This document shows positions 16,427 to 24,849 of a DNA stretch of 45,490 bases, in pieces. Each line of letters opens with the position of its first letter. The first letter of the stretch is position 1. The notes under the pieces were generated by a model that made no database searches, was not told the DNA's origin, and worked only from the letters and a program-made list of their open reading frames with translations. This DNA comes from an uncultured Erysipelotrichaceae bacterium (GTDB taxonomy: Bacteria > Bacillota_I > Bacilli_A > RF39 > UBA660), in assembly GCA_902780395.1 (NCBI GenBank), contig CACZFH010000010.1, forward strand, positions 1 to 45,490. Direction: 5' to 3'. Made by a program: the position numbers and the translations under genes.

Positions 16427-17617
16427 CTATTTAAATTGAAACATTAACCACCCTGGCTTAAATAGTAGTAAAATACCAATAAGAATCATAATTATACCAC
16501 CTAATAAATGAGAGTATTGATTATACTTTGTAGTAATTCCTGTTACTTTCATTGTAACCATTGCAATAAAAAAGACAATTAAATCATCTATTAAAAAGAA
16601 TATTATATAAAGAATTAAATATCCTATTTTTAAAGTCTCAGAGACTTTATTTAAAGCTAATAATTCAGTAAATACCAATGGTAATCCAGCCGAACATGCA
16701 AGTTCAACAATATTAACAGAAATAGCTAATCCCATAACTCCTATTAATGCTAAGAAAAAACTCTTTTCTGATGTAAACTTACGAATCTTCTTAAAAATAC
16801 TCTTTCTTTTTTTATCATCAACAATTTCACACCCACTACTTTTTCTATTTTTTAAGAAACTACGAAATTGCCAAACTCCTCCAATGAGTGATATGATAGC
16901 AATTAAATCTCTTATCCAAATAATAGTAGTTATTTGAACAGCTATTTGAATCCAAGAAAGCATAATTAATAAATAAACAAAAGCTGAAGTAAATAAAAAA
17001 GCTAATCCAAGTATCCACATTCTTTTCCGATTTTTCATACCTATCAAAACACTAATCAAAAACAATAATACCCACATAGCACAAGGATTAAATCCATCTA
17101 CAAAACCTATAATAATAGCAGCACTTGCTAAAGAAACATCTTTCAAATTAACAGTCTTAAAAAAAGGAATATGAATATCATAAGATTCATCTTTATCTTT
17201 TTCCTTTTCTTTTGGTGCAACATAAGTTCCCTTTTTAATCTGCTCAACAACATCAATATATTCTTCTGTTTGATAATAAGTAATAGCCTTTTCTATCTTT
17301 TTACTAGTATTTTCTGAAAAACCTACAAATGTTTTTTCCCCAATAATAGTAGTTGGAACACCACTTCCTAAATGCAACTTTTTTTGTACTTTATTCAACA
17401 ATAAAGAATTTTTTGGATGATACCAAACTTCATATTCTTTAATAATAAGATTTGGATATTTATCCTTAATAGTATCTAAGTATTGATTCTCTGCCTCACA
17501 ATGAGGGCATCCATCTCCATGGAAAAAATAAAGGATGATTGCCTCATCATCCTTTGCCAATACCGAAAAAGGACATATTAACAAGATAAAAAAGAAAAAA
17601 AGAATTATTTTTTTCAT
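16427..17617 (-). CDS. thioredoxin-like/CcdA-like fusion membrane protein
   Basis: 396 residues. Signal peptide (1-21), a thioredoxin-fold domain with Cys-Pro-His-Cys (C37, C40) and a GVPTTII cis-Pro loop, a charged linker (about 138-152), then a CcdA/DsbD-like membrane domain with about six helices, including FNPCAMW and ELACSAGLP, each with the conserved cysteine that carries electrons across the membrane. The likely job is to move reducing power from cytoplasmic thioredoxin to an extracytoplasmic thioredoxin domain of the same chain. It starts 1 base after the small thioredoxin gene, its likely electron donor. Confidence 0.85.
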   Translation of the reverse strand: MKKIILFFFFILLICPFSVLAKDDEAIILYFFHGDGCPHCEAENQYLDTIKDKYPNLIIKEYEVWYHPKNSLLLNKVQKKLHLGSGVPTTIIGEKTFVGFSENTSKKIEKAITYYQTEEYIDVVEQIKKGTYVAPKEKEKDKDESYDIHIPFFKTVNLKDVSLASAAIIIGFVDGFNPCAMWVLLFLISVLIGMKNRKRMWILGLAFLFTSAFVYLLIMLSWIQIAVQITTIIWIRDLIAIISLIGGVWQFRSFLKNRKSSGCEIVDDKKRKSIFKKIRKFTSEKSFFLALIGVMGLAISVNIVELACSAGLPLVFTELLALNKVSETLKIGYLILYIIFFLIDDLIVFFIAMVTMKVTGITTKYNQYSHLLGGIIMILIGILLLFKPGWLMFQFK

Positions 17618-17618
17618 A

Positions 17619-17879
17619 TTACTTACTCACCTCTAAATATTTTTGTTCTAACTCTTGATAAGAAACTTCTCCAACAAGACGACCAACTTCTTGATTATCT
17701 TTCAAAAAAACAAATATAGGTAAAACATTCCCCGGCTGATAAGAAAGTACTTCTTCTTCATCAATATCATAGTCAAGTTCTACTCCCTCAAAAGAATAAT
17801 TATTCTTTAATTGATTCCATCCTTTATTTGTTTTTAAACAAGCTCCACACCATATAGCACTAATCTTTACAATTTTCAT
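17619..17879 (-). CDS. small thioredoxin-like protein
   Basis: 86 residues. Active site Trp-Cys-Gly-Ala-Cys (C11, C14) right after the first strand, and VLPIFVFLKD as the cis-Pro strand. Shorter than classical thioredoxin (about 105), lacking one N-terminal helix-strand unit. It overlaps the stop of the cysteine desulfurase gene by 4 bases (ATGA) and is followed directly by the CcdA-like gene, so the three are surely co-translated. Confidence 0.85.
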   Translation of the reverse strand: MKIVKISAIWCGACLKTNKGWNQLKNNYSFEGVELDYDIDEEEVLSYQPGNVLPIFVFLKDNQEVGRLVGEVSYQELEQKYLEVSK

Positions 17880-19003
17880 ACTTCTCTCCTAAATGATAGT
17901 TTACTAATAGCATCTTTTAAAGTATCTACAAAGATATCTAATTCTTCCTTTGTCGTTAAATAAGACAAACTAATGCGAAGACTACTACTAGCCAAATCTT
18001 TATCATGAGTAATAGCAAACACTGCTTTAGAATAATTTCCAACTGAGCAAGCTGTTTGTGTAGATATAAATATTTCTGTTTCTTCTAGAGCATGAAGCAT
18101 AACTTCACTCTTAATTCCATGTAAACTAATATTTACCATATGAGGAAGACAATAATCATTACTATTAATAGTAATATCAAAATCTTTTATTTTATCAATT
18201 AAATATTCTTTTAATTCCCTTACCTGTTGATATTTTATATCATAATCTTCATAAGCCAATCTTAATGCTTTGGCAAAAGAAGCAATTAAAGGAGTAGCTG
18301 GTGTTCCACTACGAAATACTGTTGTACTTTTTCCTCCATGTATTAAAGGTTCAATCACCAACTTTTCTTTTTTAATAAGAGCTCCAATTCCTTTCATTCC
18401 ATAAAACTTTTGACAAGATAAACTAGCCAAATCTAAACAAGAAAAATCTATTTTTTCTTTTCCAATACTTTGAGTAACATCACTATGAAATAGTGTTCTT
18501 CCATTATTATGAACAATTTCACTTATCGCTTTTAAATCTTGTTTAACTCCAACCTCACTATTAACAGAGGCAATTGATACTAATATAGTATCTTCTCGCA
18601 ATTTTGCTTTTAAATCATCTAAATCTACTAAACCATTTTCATCCAAAGAAACAAAATCGACCTCATATCCCAATGTAGTTAAATAATTAAGTGGAGCAAT
18701 TACTGAAGAATGCTCTAATTCTGTAGTAATTATATGTTTACCCCTATTTTGATATTTAAAACATACTCCCTTAATAGCTGTATTATTAGCTTCACTAGCT
18801 CCACTAGTATATATAATTTCATTAGGTTTTACCCCCAAAATAGTTGCAATTTGCTCACTACTAGCATCAATTAATTCCTTAGCTTTTACACCTAATGAAT
18901 GTAAAGAATTTGGATTTCCAACAAACTCCCTACAAGCACGAGTATAAGTATCCAATACTTCTTCTCTCACAGGAGTAGTTGCACTATAATCTAAATAAAC
19001 CAT
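17876..19003 (-). CDS. cysteine desulfurase, NifS/IscS family
   Basis: 375 residues. PLP fold type I: MVYLDYSATTPV start, TSGASEANNTAIKG, TELEHSSV with His98, PLP lysine Lys199 in SCQKFYG, and active-site Cys319 in TACSVGNYS. It removes sulfur from cysteine for iron-sulfur clusters or tRNA thiolation. The residue before the PLP lysine is Gln, where most members have His. No IscU, MnmA or ThiI gene follows, so the acceptor is unknown. The start at 19003 was chosen for AGAAGG upstream and the family start; the upstream ATG at 19054 adds an unrelated hydrophobic tail. Confidence 0.93.
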   Translation of the reverse strand: MVYLDYSATTPVREEVLDTYTRACREFVGNPNSLHSLGVKAKELIDASSEQIATILGVKPNEIIYTSGASEANNTAIKGVCFKYQNRGKHIITTELEHSSVIAPLNYLTTLGYEVDFVSLDENGLVDLDDLKAKLREDTILVSIASVNSEVGVKQDLKAISEIVHNNGRTLFHSDVTQSIGKEKIDFSCLDLASLSCQKFYGMKGIGALIKKEKLVIEPLIHGGKSTTVFRSGTPATPLIASFAKALRLAYEDYDIKYQQVRELKEYLIDKIKDFDITINSNDYCLPHMVNISLHGIKSEVMLHALEETEIFISTQTACSVGNYSKAVFAITHDKDLASSSLRISLSYLTTKEELDIFVDTLKDAISKLSFRREV

Positions 19004-19025
19004 ATTATGCCTTCTTTCTATAATT

Positions 19026-19054
19026 ATTATAAAAAAGATAATATCTAAAAACAA
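19026..19054 (-). promoter_or_regulatory. cysteine desulfurase operon promoter
   Basis: Minus strand TTGTTT (19049-19054), 17-base spacer, TATAAT (19026-19031). Confidence 0.7.
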
Positions 19055-19055
19055 T

Positions 19056-19080
19056 AAAAAGGAAGTTGAAATGACTCAAC
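19056..19080 (-). terminator. weak terminator after the 195-residue protein gene
   Basis: GTTGA (19065-19069) with TCAAC (19076-19080), 6-base loop, then TTCCTTTTTATTG on the minus strand. The stem is only 5 bp. Confidence 0.45.
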
Positions 19081-19091
19081 CCCTCGTTTAG

Positions 19092-19679
19092 TTAAGAAAT
19101 ATAAATCGTAAAAGCAGAAAAACCTTCATGATCATACATCATCGTTAAATAATAATCAACATGGCAATAATGATTATCTTCTTCATAATCATATCCAACA
19201 TTCCAACCAGAGTATTCTACATTATAATCTAATAAGTCCCTTAAATAACTTTTATCATGATCATTCATATAATACTCTTTTCGCATCAAAAACCTATCGT
19301 CAAAATAATTCTCAATAAGATGAAAACTACCAGTAACCATCTGATATAATTCATCAATATTCTGAATAATCTCATCTGTAGTTAACGTTGTATCTTGCAA
19401 ATCAAAACGAATAGTAATAGAACTTATAGTATTATTATAAAAACTATATTTTATTTCCTGTTTATCTTTATTTGTAAAGCTAATATAATTAAATTTATTA
19501 TCTACATCTATTTGATAATTATTATAAACTGGCTTTAATTTTTCTGATACCTCCGAAAGAATATAATCTTTTTTATTTATTACTTTTTTAAGACTACTAT
19601 TATTATTCATAAGAATAATAGCAAAAATAAAAGTTACAACAGTAATAATAATAATAATAATAATAATTAGTTTTTTCAT
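19092..19679 (-). CDS. membrane-anchored extracytoplasmic protein, unknown
   Basis: 195 residues. The N-terminal helix is almost pure isoleucine (residues 4-13), encoded by a trinucleotide run, followed by an exported domain rich in Tyr, Asp and Asn with a few cysteines and histidines near the end (HYCHVDYY). No family recognised. Its start overlaps the stop of the inositol-phosphatase gene by 4 bases, so it is co-translated with that gene. Confidence 0.6.
   Translation of the reverse strand: MKKLIIIIIIIITVVTFIFAIILMNNNSSLKKVINKKDYILSEVSEKLKPVYNNYQIDVDNKFNYISFTNKDKQEIKYSFYNNTISSITIRFDLQDTTLTTDEIIQNIDELYQMVTGSFHLIENYFDDRFLMRKEYYMNDHDKSYLRDLLDYNVEYSGWNVGYDYEEDNHYCHVDYYLTMMYDHEGFSAFTIYIS
19643..19666. 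repeat. TAA trinucleotide microsatellite, 8 units
   Basis: Eight uninterrupted units that read as isoleucine codons within the membrane anchor of the 195-residue protein. In-frame slippage would lengthen or shorten the helix. Confidence 0.85.
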
Positions 19680-20452
19680 ACTTTTTTTCTCACATATTCA
19701 AGTATTTCATCATGGGATATACCATTACTAATAATAGCTCCATTAATATCTTCATCATATCTTTGGGTAAAACCATTAAAATCAGTAACTCTACCACCAG
19801 CTTCTTCCACAATCAAAGAAGAAGCAGCAATATCACAATTACCATGAGCAACGCCAGGGAATAAATCACAAGAAAAATATCCAGATGCCACAGCCATACA
19901 AGCTCTTGCAACACTTCCAATAGAAGAAACTTTTACATTAGAAAGCAAGTCTTTAGCAATCGTCATTGTATCATATTTTGCTTTATCCCACATCTCATAA
20001 TTTAATCGATATCCTAAATCACCAAGATGCAAGTTATTTGCATGTATTTTTCCACCATTACAATAAGCGCCTTTTCCCTTAATAGCCGTATACATATTAT
20101 CTAAATAAGGATCATAAACAACTCCTACTTGTACTTCTCCATTAACTACAAAAGCCAAAGAAAATACAGAAACTGGCACTCTAGCTGTAAACATTCCAGT
20201 ACCATCAATAGGATCACATACCCATACATAATTAGAATCTGTTTTATAAGACTCTTCTTCCCCAATAACCGCATGTTCTGGATACTTATCCATAACTTTT
20301 TGTATCAGATAATGATTAATGTCTTTATCAATTTCAGTAACTACTGTTTTATCACTTTTATAATTAAAATCTAATTCATTAGAAAAACCTTCCCTAATCT
20401 TACTTCCTGCATATTTAGCAATAGAAATTGCAAATTCTAAATATTCTTCCAT
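19676..20452 (-). CDS. inositol monophosphatase family protein
   Basis: 258 residues, family length. All metal and substrate motifs are present: GEE (64-66), DPIDGTGMF (80-88, metal loop) and GNCDIAASS with Asp207. Members dephosphorylate inositol phosphates, fructose bisphosphate or PAP with Mg2+; the sequence alone does not decide which. Ribosome site GGTGAT. A TGTTATAAT extended -10 lies just upstream, after the terminator of the preceding gene. Confidence 0.9.
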   Translation of the reverse strand: MEEYLEFAISIAKYAGSKIREGFSNELDFNYKSDKTVVTEIDKDINHYLIQKVMDKYPEHAVIGEEESYKTDSNYVWVCDPIDGTGMFTARVPVSVFSLAFVVNGEVQVGVVYDPYLDNMYTAIKGKGAYCNGGKIHANNLHLGDLGYRLNYEMWDKAKYDTMTIAKDLLSNVKVSSIGSVARACMAVASGYFSCDLFPGVAHGNCDIAASSLIVEEAGGRVTDFNGFTQRYDEDINGAIISNGISHDEILEYVRKKV

Positions 20453-20477
20453 AATATCACCATTTTCATTATAACAT

Positions 20478-20504
20478 AAAACACCAATTATTTATTGGTG
20501 TTTT
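20478..20504 (-). terminator. terminator of the 89-residue protein gene
   Basis: An 11-bp perfect stem, AAAACACCAAT with ATTGGTGTTTT, containing the stop codon at 20488-20490. The minus strand ends the arm with TTTTAT. Confidence 0.65.
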
Positions 20505-20757
20505 GATAATAATCTCTTTCAGCAATAGATTTAGACACTACATCTAACTCTTCATCAACAATATCCATATCACAAATAGTATCTTCTATATAAAATAAAA
20601 TTTCTTTTAAACTCTTACAATTTTGATAAGGAATATGATACAAATCTAATACTTCTATTTCATGAACCGTTAATAATAAGTTATTTCCAATTGTTTGAAA
20701 AGAATTACTGACAAAATCTAATTCATTTCCAATTTCTTCAATTTTATTATAATCCAT
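20488..20757 (-). CDS. small helical soluble protein, unknown
   Basis: 89 residues, acidic, predicted all-helical with two cysteines (C47, C63 region). No recognised motif. It starts immediately after the stop codon of the 172-residue membrane protein gene, with no gap, so the two share a transcript. Function unknown. Confidence 0.6.
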   Translation of the reverse strand: MDYNKIEEIGNELDFVSNSFQTIGNNLLLTVHEIEVLDLYHIPYQNCKSLKEILFYIEDTICDMDIVDEELDVVSKSIAERDYYQNTNK

Positions 20758-21276
20758 TTATTTACAACGATATCCATTATTTTTTAATCGTTTCATGAAT
20801 TCACCATCAGAATAATTATCCCCAACTGCTAAAGTTATAACATTACTACTCTTCGTATTAGAATCAATTTCTACTTGTAAATCATCATTAACTATGAATT
20901 GAATATTATTTAGTAATAACACTTCATTTTTATCAACTTTTATTTCTACAATAATACGATCATTACTAATCGTATAATATACTTTATTTCCTAAATACTC
21001 TAAAGTATTATCAAGAGCATACTTAATACTATTTAAATGTGTTTCATCAGCAAATCTTTCAGGTAAAACAATTGTCTTAATTACATGCATACCAGTTATT
21101 TTTTTTCCATCAAGAGTAGTAGTAATATTTTCAGTCAAACGAATATCCGAATCAAAAGTTTTAGACATAGAACATACAATCTCAGTCTGCTTAATTGTAG
21201 TAAATAAGTATACTATAATCGCAATAATAATAAATGTAATAATAATAGGTAATGTCATACTTTTACGAGTAGCCAT
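20758..21276 (-). CDS. single-pass exported protein, unknown
   Basis: 172 residues: an N-terminal membrane helix (about 8-26), then an exported domain with VCSMSKTFDSDIRLTENITT and a strand-rich remainder ending NGYRCK. The layout resembles DUF1307/YehR-like exported proteins, but lacks a lipobox and I do not assign it. A TGGACA-17-TATAAT promoter and GAGGTGATTTAG ribosome site precede it. Confidence 0.6.
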   Translation of the reverse strand: MATRKSMTLPIIITFIIIAIIVYLFTTIKQTEIVCSMSKTFDSDIRLTENITTTLDGKKITGMHVIKTIVLPERFADETHLNSIKYALDNTLEYLGNKVYYTISNDRIIVEIKVDKNEVLLLNNIQFIVNDDLQVEIDSNTKSSNVITLAVGDNYSDGEFMKRLKNNGYRCK

Positions 21277-21294
21277 CTAAATCACCTCAAACAC

Positions 21295-21323
21295 ATTATA
21301 CTATAAAATACTCAATATGTCCA
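21295..21323 (-). promoter_or_regulatory. promoter of the 172/89-residue gene pair
   Basis: Minus strand TGGACA (21318-21323), 17-base spacer, TATAAT (21295-21300), just after the htpG terminator. Confidence 0.65.
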
Positions 21324-21330
21324 TGCTGAC

Positions 21331-21357
21331 AAAAAAATAGAGACAGAGTCTCTATTT
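21331..21357 (-). terminator. htpG terminator
   Basis: AAATAGAGAC (21335-21344), loop AGA, GTCTCTATTT (21348-21357), then a run of seven T on the minus strand. The stop codon (21352-21354) lies in the stem. Confidence 0.82.
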
Positions 21358-23232
21358 AGCTAATACATCACATATTAGTTTACTAATTTCAGTAGGATTA
21401 TCAATAGGTAATCCAGCAATAATACGTGCTTCACTATATAATATTTTTGTATATTTTTTAAATTCATCTTTATTATGTTCATAAAGATCTTTTAATTTAT
21501 CACTAATTGGATGTTTTTCATTTATTTCCAAAATAGTTTCAGCTTTTATACCCATACTATTAGGCATAGCATCAAACACTTTTTGCATTTCAATGGAAAC
21601 ATCACCTTTAGTAGTTAAACAAACAGGATGAGTTTTTAACTTATTACTAAATTTAACTTCTTTAACTTCTTTTATTTCATCACACATTTCTTTTAATAAA
21701 CTAGAATAATCTTCATTAATCTTTTTAACCTCTTCTTTTTCTTCATCAGACTCTAAGTCTAAATCTCCATCACTAACATTAGCAAATTTCTTATTTTCAT
21801 AAGATTGTAATGCTGTAATACAAAATTCATCAACATAATCAGTTAAATATAAAATATCAAAGTCTTTATCAAGAACTTGCTCTACTTGAGGTAGAGAATG
21901 AATCTTTTCAATAGAAGAACCAGATGCATAATAAATAGCCTCTTGATTATCTTTCATTTCTTCCACATATTCTTTCAATGAAATAAGTTTTTCATGCTTA
22001 CTAGAATAGAATAATACTAAGTCTTTTAATTTATCTTTATCCTGTCCAAAATTATTATAAACACCATATTTAATTTGATCACCAAAAGTTTTAAAGAAAG
22101 AAATATAATCTTCACGATTCTCTTTCATCATTTCTTCTAACTCTTTTCGTATTTTTCCTTCTATATTTTTAGCAATCAATTTTAAACCATGAGATTCTTG
22201 CAATAACTCTCTAGAAATATTTAAAGATAAATCTTCACTATCTACTACTCCTTTTATAAAACTAAAATAGTCAGGTAATAAATCTGCACATTTTTCCATA
22301 ATTAATACCCCATTAGAATATAAAGCCAATCCTTTTTCATATTCTTGAGAGTAAAAATCATAAGGAGCATGAGAAGGAATAAATAATAAAGAACGATAAG
22401 AAACCATACCTTCAACAGAAGAAGATATTACTTTCATTGGTTTATCGTAATCACTAAATTTATCCATATAGAAGTTCTCATAATCTTCATCACTTACTTC
22501 ATCTTTTTTCTTTTTCCAAATAGGAACCATACTATTCAAGATTTCTATTTCTTTATGATCTTCATATTCATGTTTTTTTTCATCCTTTAATTCATGATGA
22601 GTACATTCCATTTTAATTGGATATGAAATATAGTCAGAATATTTTTTAACAAGAGATTTTAATTCATACTCTTCTAAATATTTATCATAAGAATACTCTT
22701 CTGTATTTTCTTTAATTGATAAAGTAATAGTAGTACCTCTATCAGCTTTTTTACCTTTCTTAATAGTATACCCATCTGCTCCTTCACTTTCCCAAACATA
22801 AGCCTCATCACTATCAACACTTTTTGAAAGAACCGATATATGATTACTAACCATAAAAGCAGAATAAAAACCTACCCCAAATTGTCCTATAATGGAAGAT
22901 TTTTCTTCTTTAGACATATTTTCTTTAAAAGCTAAAGAACCACTTTTAGCAATTGTTCCTAAATTGTTTTCTAACTCTTCCTTAGTCATTCCACATCCAT
23001 TATCACGAATTACTAATTCACGTTTTTCTTTATCATATTCAATATTAATCTCTAATTCATCACGATTTATATGAATTTTGTCATCTGTTAAACTCCTATA
23101 ATATAATTTATCTAAAGCATCACTAGCATTACTAATTAATTCTCTTAGAAAGATATCTTTATTTGTATAAATTGAATTAATCATTAAATCTAATAATCTT
23201 TTTGACTCTGATTGAAACTCTTTTTTAGCCAT
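21352..23232 (-). CDS. htpG: Hsp90 chaperone HtpG
   Basis: 626 residues, full length. N-terminal GHKL ATPase domain with ELISNASDALDKL (Asn for Mg-ATP), DNGCGMT and GQFGVGFYSAF (lid glycine motif), a middle client domain, and a C-terminal dimer domain ending at about 626. It acts in the cytoplasm as an ATP-driven folding chaperone. AGGAGATG lies 6 bases before the ATG. The promoter region carries a CIRCE-like operator, suggesting heat-shock control by HrcA. Confidence 0.97.
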   Translation of the reverse strand: MAKKEFQSESKRLLDLMINSIYTNKDIFLRELISNASDALDKLYYRSLTDDKIHINRDELEINIEYDKEKRELVIRDNGCGMTKEELENNLGTIAKSGSLAFKENMSKEEKSSIIGQFGVGFYSAFMVSNHISVLSKSVDSDEAYVWESEGADGYTIKKGKKADRGTTITLSIKENTEEYSYDKYLEEYELKSLVKKYSDYISYPIKMECTHHELKDEKKHEYEDHKEIEILNSMVPIWKKKKDEVSDEDYENFYMDKFSDYDKPMKVISSSVEGMVSYRSLLFIPSHAPYDFYSQEYEKGLALYSNGVLIMEKCADLLPDYFSFIKGVVDSEDLSLNISRELLQESHGLKLIAKNIEGKIRKELEEMMKENREDYISFFKTFGDQIKYGVYNNFGQDKDKLKDLVLFYSSKHEKLISLKEYVEEMKDNQEAIYYASGSSIEKIHSLPQVEQVLDKDFDILYLTDYVDEFCITALQSYENKKFANVSDGDLDLESDEEKEEVKKINEDYSSLLKEMCDEIKEVKEVKFSNKLKTHPVCLTTKGDVSIEMQKVFDAMPNSMGIKAETILEINEKHPISDKLKDLYEHNKDEFKKYTKILYSEARIIAGLPIDNPTEISKLICDVLAK

Positions 23233-23265
23233 AATATCATCTCCTATTTTCTTGCATACAAATAA

Positions 23266-23294
23266 TATATACCACTATTTTTAGCAGATGTCAA
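23266..23294 (-). promoter_or_regulatory. htpG promoter
   Basis: Minus strand TTGACA (23289-23294), 17-base spacer, TATATA (23266-23271). The -35 lies inside the CIRCE-like operator. Confidence 0.8.
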
Positions 23295-23307
23295 TATAGA
23301 GTGCCAA
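23281..23307. promoter_or_regulatory. CIRCE-like HrcA operator at htpG
   Basis: Minus strand TTGGCACTC, 9 bases, ATCTGCTAA. The consensus is TTAGCACTC-N9-GAGTGCTAA: 8 of 9 match on one side and 6 of 9 on the other, with the exact spacing. It overlaps the -35 and spacer of htpG, where a repressor would block polymerase. Confidence 0.6.
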
Positions 23308-23392
23308 AAGAAAAATGACAAATTTCTACTATAAAAAAAGATAGGAATTATAAGATGATTAAGATATAATATAAGAAAGAAGGTATAAAAAT

Positions 23393-23968
23393 ATGGATAT
23401 AAGTAATTATTTAAATAATATTCAATTTGATTATAATTCCCCAGTAATTATAACGTATTTAGTATTATCCTTGATTGCCTGGTTTTTAAACACAATTAGT
23501 AGAGGAAAAACTAATAAAATCTTTTTTAGTAGTTATCGCTCTTCTCTCTTGAATCCATTAACTTATATAAGGCTAATAACCCATTCAATAGGACATAAAG
23601 ATTTAGAACATTTAATTCATAACTTTTTATTTATATTACTAATTGGACCCATGGTAGAAGAAAAGTATAATAGTTTGAATCTAATAATAATGTTAGTAAT
23701 AACATCCTTAGTAATTGCCCTATTCAATATCATATTTAATAATTATATGATTTTAGGAGCTAGTGGAAATGTCTATATGCTAATTGTATTAAGTTCTTTT
23801 TCAAATATAACAGAAGGAAAAATACCTTTAACATTAATTCTTATTCTAATCTTTTATATAACTAGTGAAGTTCAAAAAAGCTTAATAGAAGGTAATAAAA
23901 GAGTATATCACGATGGCCACTTAATAGGAGCCATATGTGGTATAGTATTTGGTTTTTATTTCTTATAA
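23393..23968 (+). CDS. rhomboid-family intramembrane serine protease
   Basis: 191 residues with about six membrane helices. Rhomboid signatures: HxxxN-like segment in EHLIHNFLF, catalytic serine in GASGNVYML (GxSG), and the catalytic His in HDGHLIGAICGIVFG, followed by the GxxxG helix. It cleaves membrane proteins within the bilayer; substrates unknown. AAGAAGG precedes the ATG. One of very few plus-strand genes here, with its own terminator. Confidence 0.85.
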   Translation: MDISNYLNNIQFDYNSPVIITYLVLSLIAWFLNTISRGKTNKIFFSSYRSSLLNPLTYIRLITHSIGHKDLEHLIHNFLFILLIGPMVEEKYNSLNLIIMLVITSLVIALFNIIFNNYMILGASGNVYMLIVLSSFSNITEGKIPLTLILILIFYITSEVQKSLIEGNKRVYHDGHLIGAICGIVFGFYFL

Positions 23969-23992
23969 ATGTATCAGTAGATACATTTTTTT
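23967..23992 (+). terminator. rhomboid gene terminator
   Basis: ATGTATC (23969-23975), loop AGTA, GATACAT (23980-23986), then T6 on the plus strand. Confidence 0.75.
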
Positions 23993-24611
23993 ATATCAAA
24001 CAAATAATATCTAATAACTTCTCAGTCTGAGTAGAATAATGATATTTAATATGGTCTAATAATAATTGATACTGTTCATAACTACTTTTCTTATCAGAGA
24101 ATAATTCTTGATATAAAAAATTAATTACGTCATATTCCTTCCTTAAATAAAAAGAAGTCACTTTTTTTAATAGTTTATTTTGTATTTCTTTTTCCCTTCT
24201 AGTTAAAAATGAAAAAATTGAAGAAGAAACAATAGTATAAGAAAAATCAGTAACACAAAGATCTTGATTTTCATCTATAACAGCCATTTCTTCATCTAAT
24301 AGTAAACTACTCTTTCCAATTAATACTCCATTTCTATCAAATCTTAAACCAATAACTTTATCATTACTCATAACCAATAAACCAGTAAAAAATTGATAAT
24401 CAATCGACTTTGACTTTTGCCAAATATCATTTAAAAAAGAATCTGATATTTGAATAATACTTTTCTCTATTTCTATCATTTGCATTTCAGATATTTTTAT
24501 AATAGGAATCTCTTGAATTATTAAAAAAGAATCATCTTTATTCCACTCATAAAAATCAAAAAATTGATTTTCTTCTGAATAATTCAACATAACATCACAA
24601 ACTATGTTCAT
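23991..24611 (-). CDS. UPF0736/DUF3603 family protein (YjbA-like)
   Basis: 206 residues, soluble. The N-terminal pattern (DVMLNYSEENQFFDFYEWNKDD, then EIPIIKIS and SFLNDIWQKS) matches what I know of the DUF3603 family of Bacilli, typified by B. subtilis YjbA (about 250 residues; this one is shorter). No function is established. It begins 1 base after the 66-residue membrane-protein gene ends, so the two are co-expressed. Confidence 0.65.
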   Translation of the reverse strand: MNIVCDVMLNYSEENQFFDFYEWNKDDSFLIIQEIPIIKISEMQMIEIEKSIIQISDSFLNDIWQKSKSIDYQFFTGLLVMSNDKVIGLRFDRNGVLIGKSSLLLDEEMAVIDENQDLCVTDFSYTIVSSSIFSFLTRREKEIQNKLLKKVTSFYLRKEYDVINFLYQELFSDKKSSYEQYQLLLDHIKYHYSTQTEKLLDIICLI

Positions 24612-24612
24612 A

Positions 24613-24813
24613 TTAAACTCTCCTTATTAATAAAAATAAGTACAACAAAAAACCAATATAAAAAAAATAACACTCAATATTAGTAAAAATAAATTCTAAA
24701 TATTCTCTCATAGTATATCCAAACGTAAAAAGATTTATGTATAAAAGAATAAAAGTTAATCCAATAATCATAAATAGAAAACTAACTATCCACAATAATA
24801 TTCTCATATCCAT
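24613..24813 (-). CDS. small two-helix membrane protein, unknown
   Basis: 66 residues with two membrane helices (about 5-30 and 44-63) joined by a short loop holding TFGYTMREYLEFIFTNIECYFF. No family assigned. No ribosome site is visible: the start codon lies 8 bases past the T-run of the rmuC terminator, so translation may be leaderless or start on read-through RNA. Coupled to the UPF0736 gene downstream. Confidence 0.6.
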   Translation of the reverse strand: MDMRILLWIVSFLFMIIGLTFILLYINLFTFGYTMREYLEFIFTNIECYFFYIGFLLYLFLLIRRV

Positions 24814-24820
24814 ATATATG

Positions 24821-24849
24821 AAAAAAAAAAGAACTTATTCAAGTTCTTT
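24821..24849 (-). terminator. rmuC terminator
   Basis: AAAGAACTT (24828-24836), loop ATTC, AAGTTCTTT (24841-24849), then T10 on the minus strand. The rmuC stop lies in the hairpin region. Confidence 0.78.
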
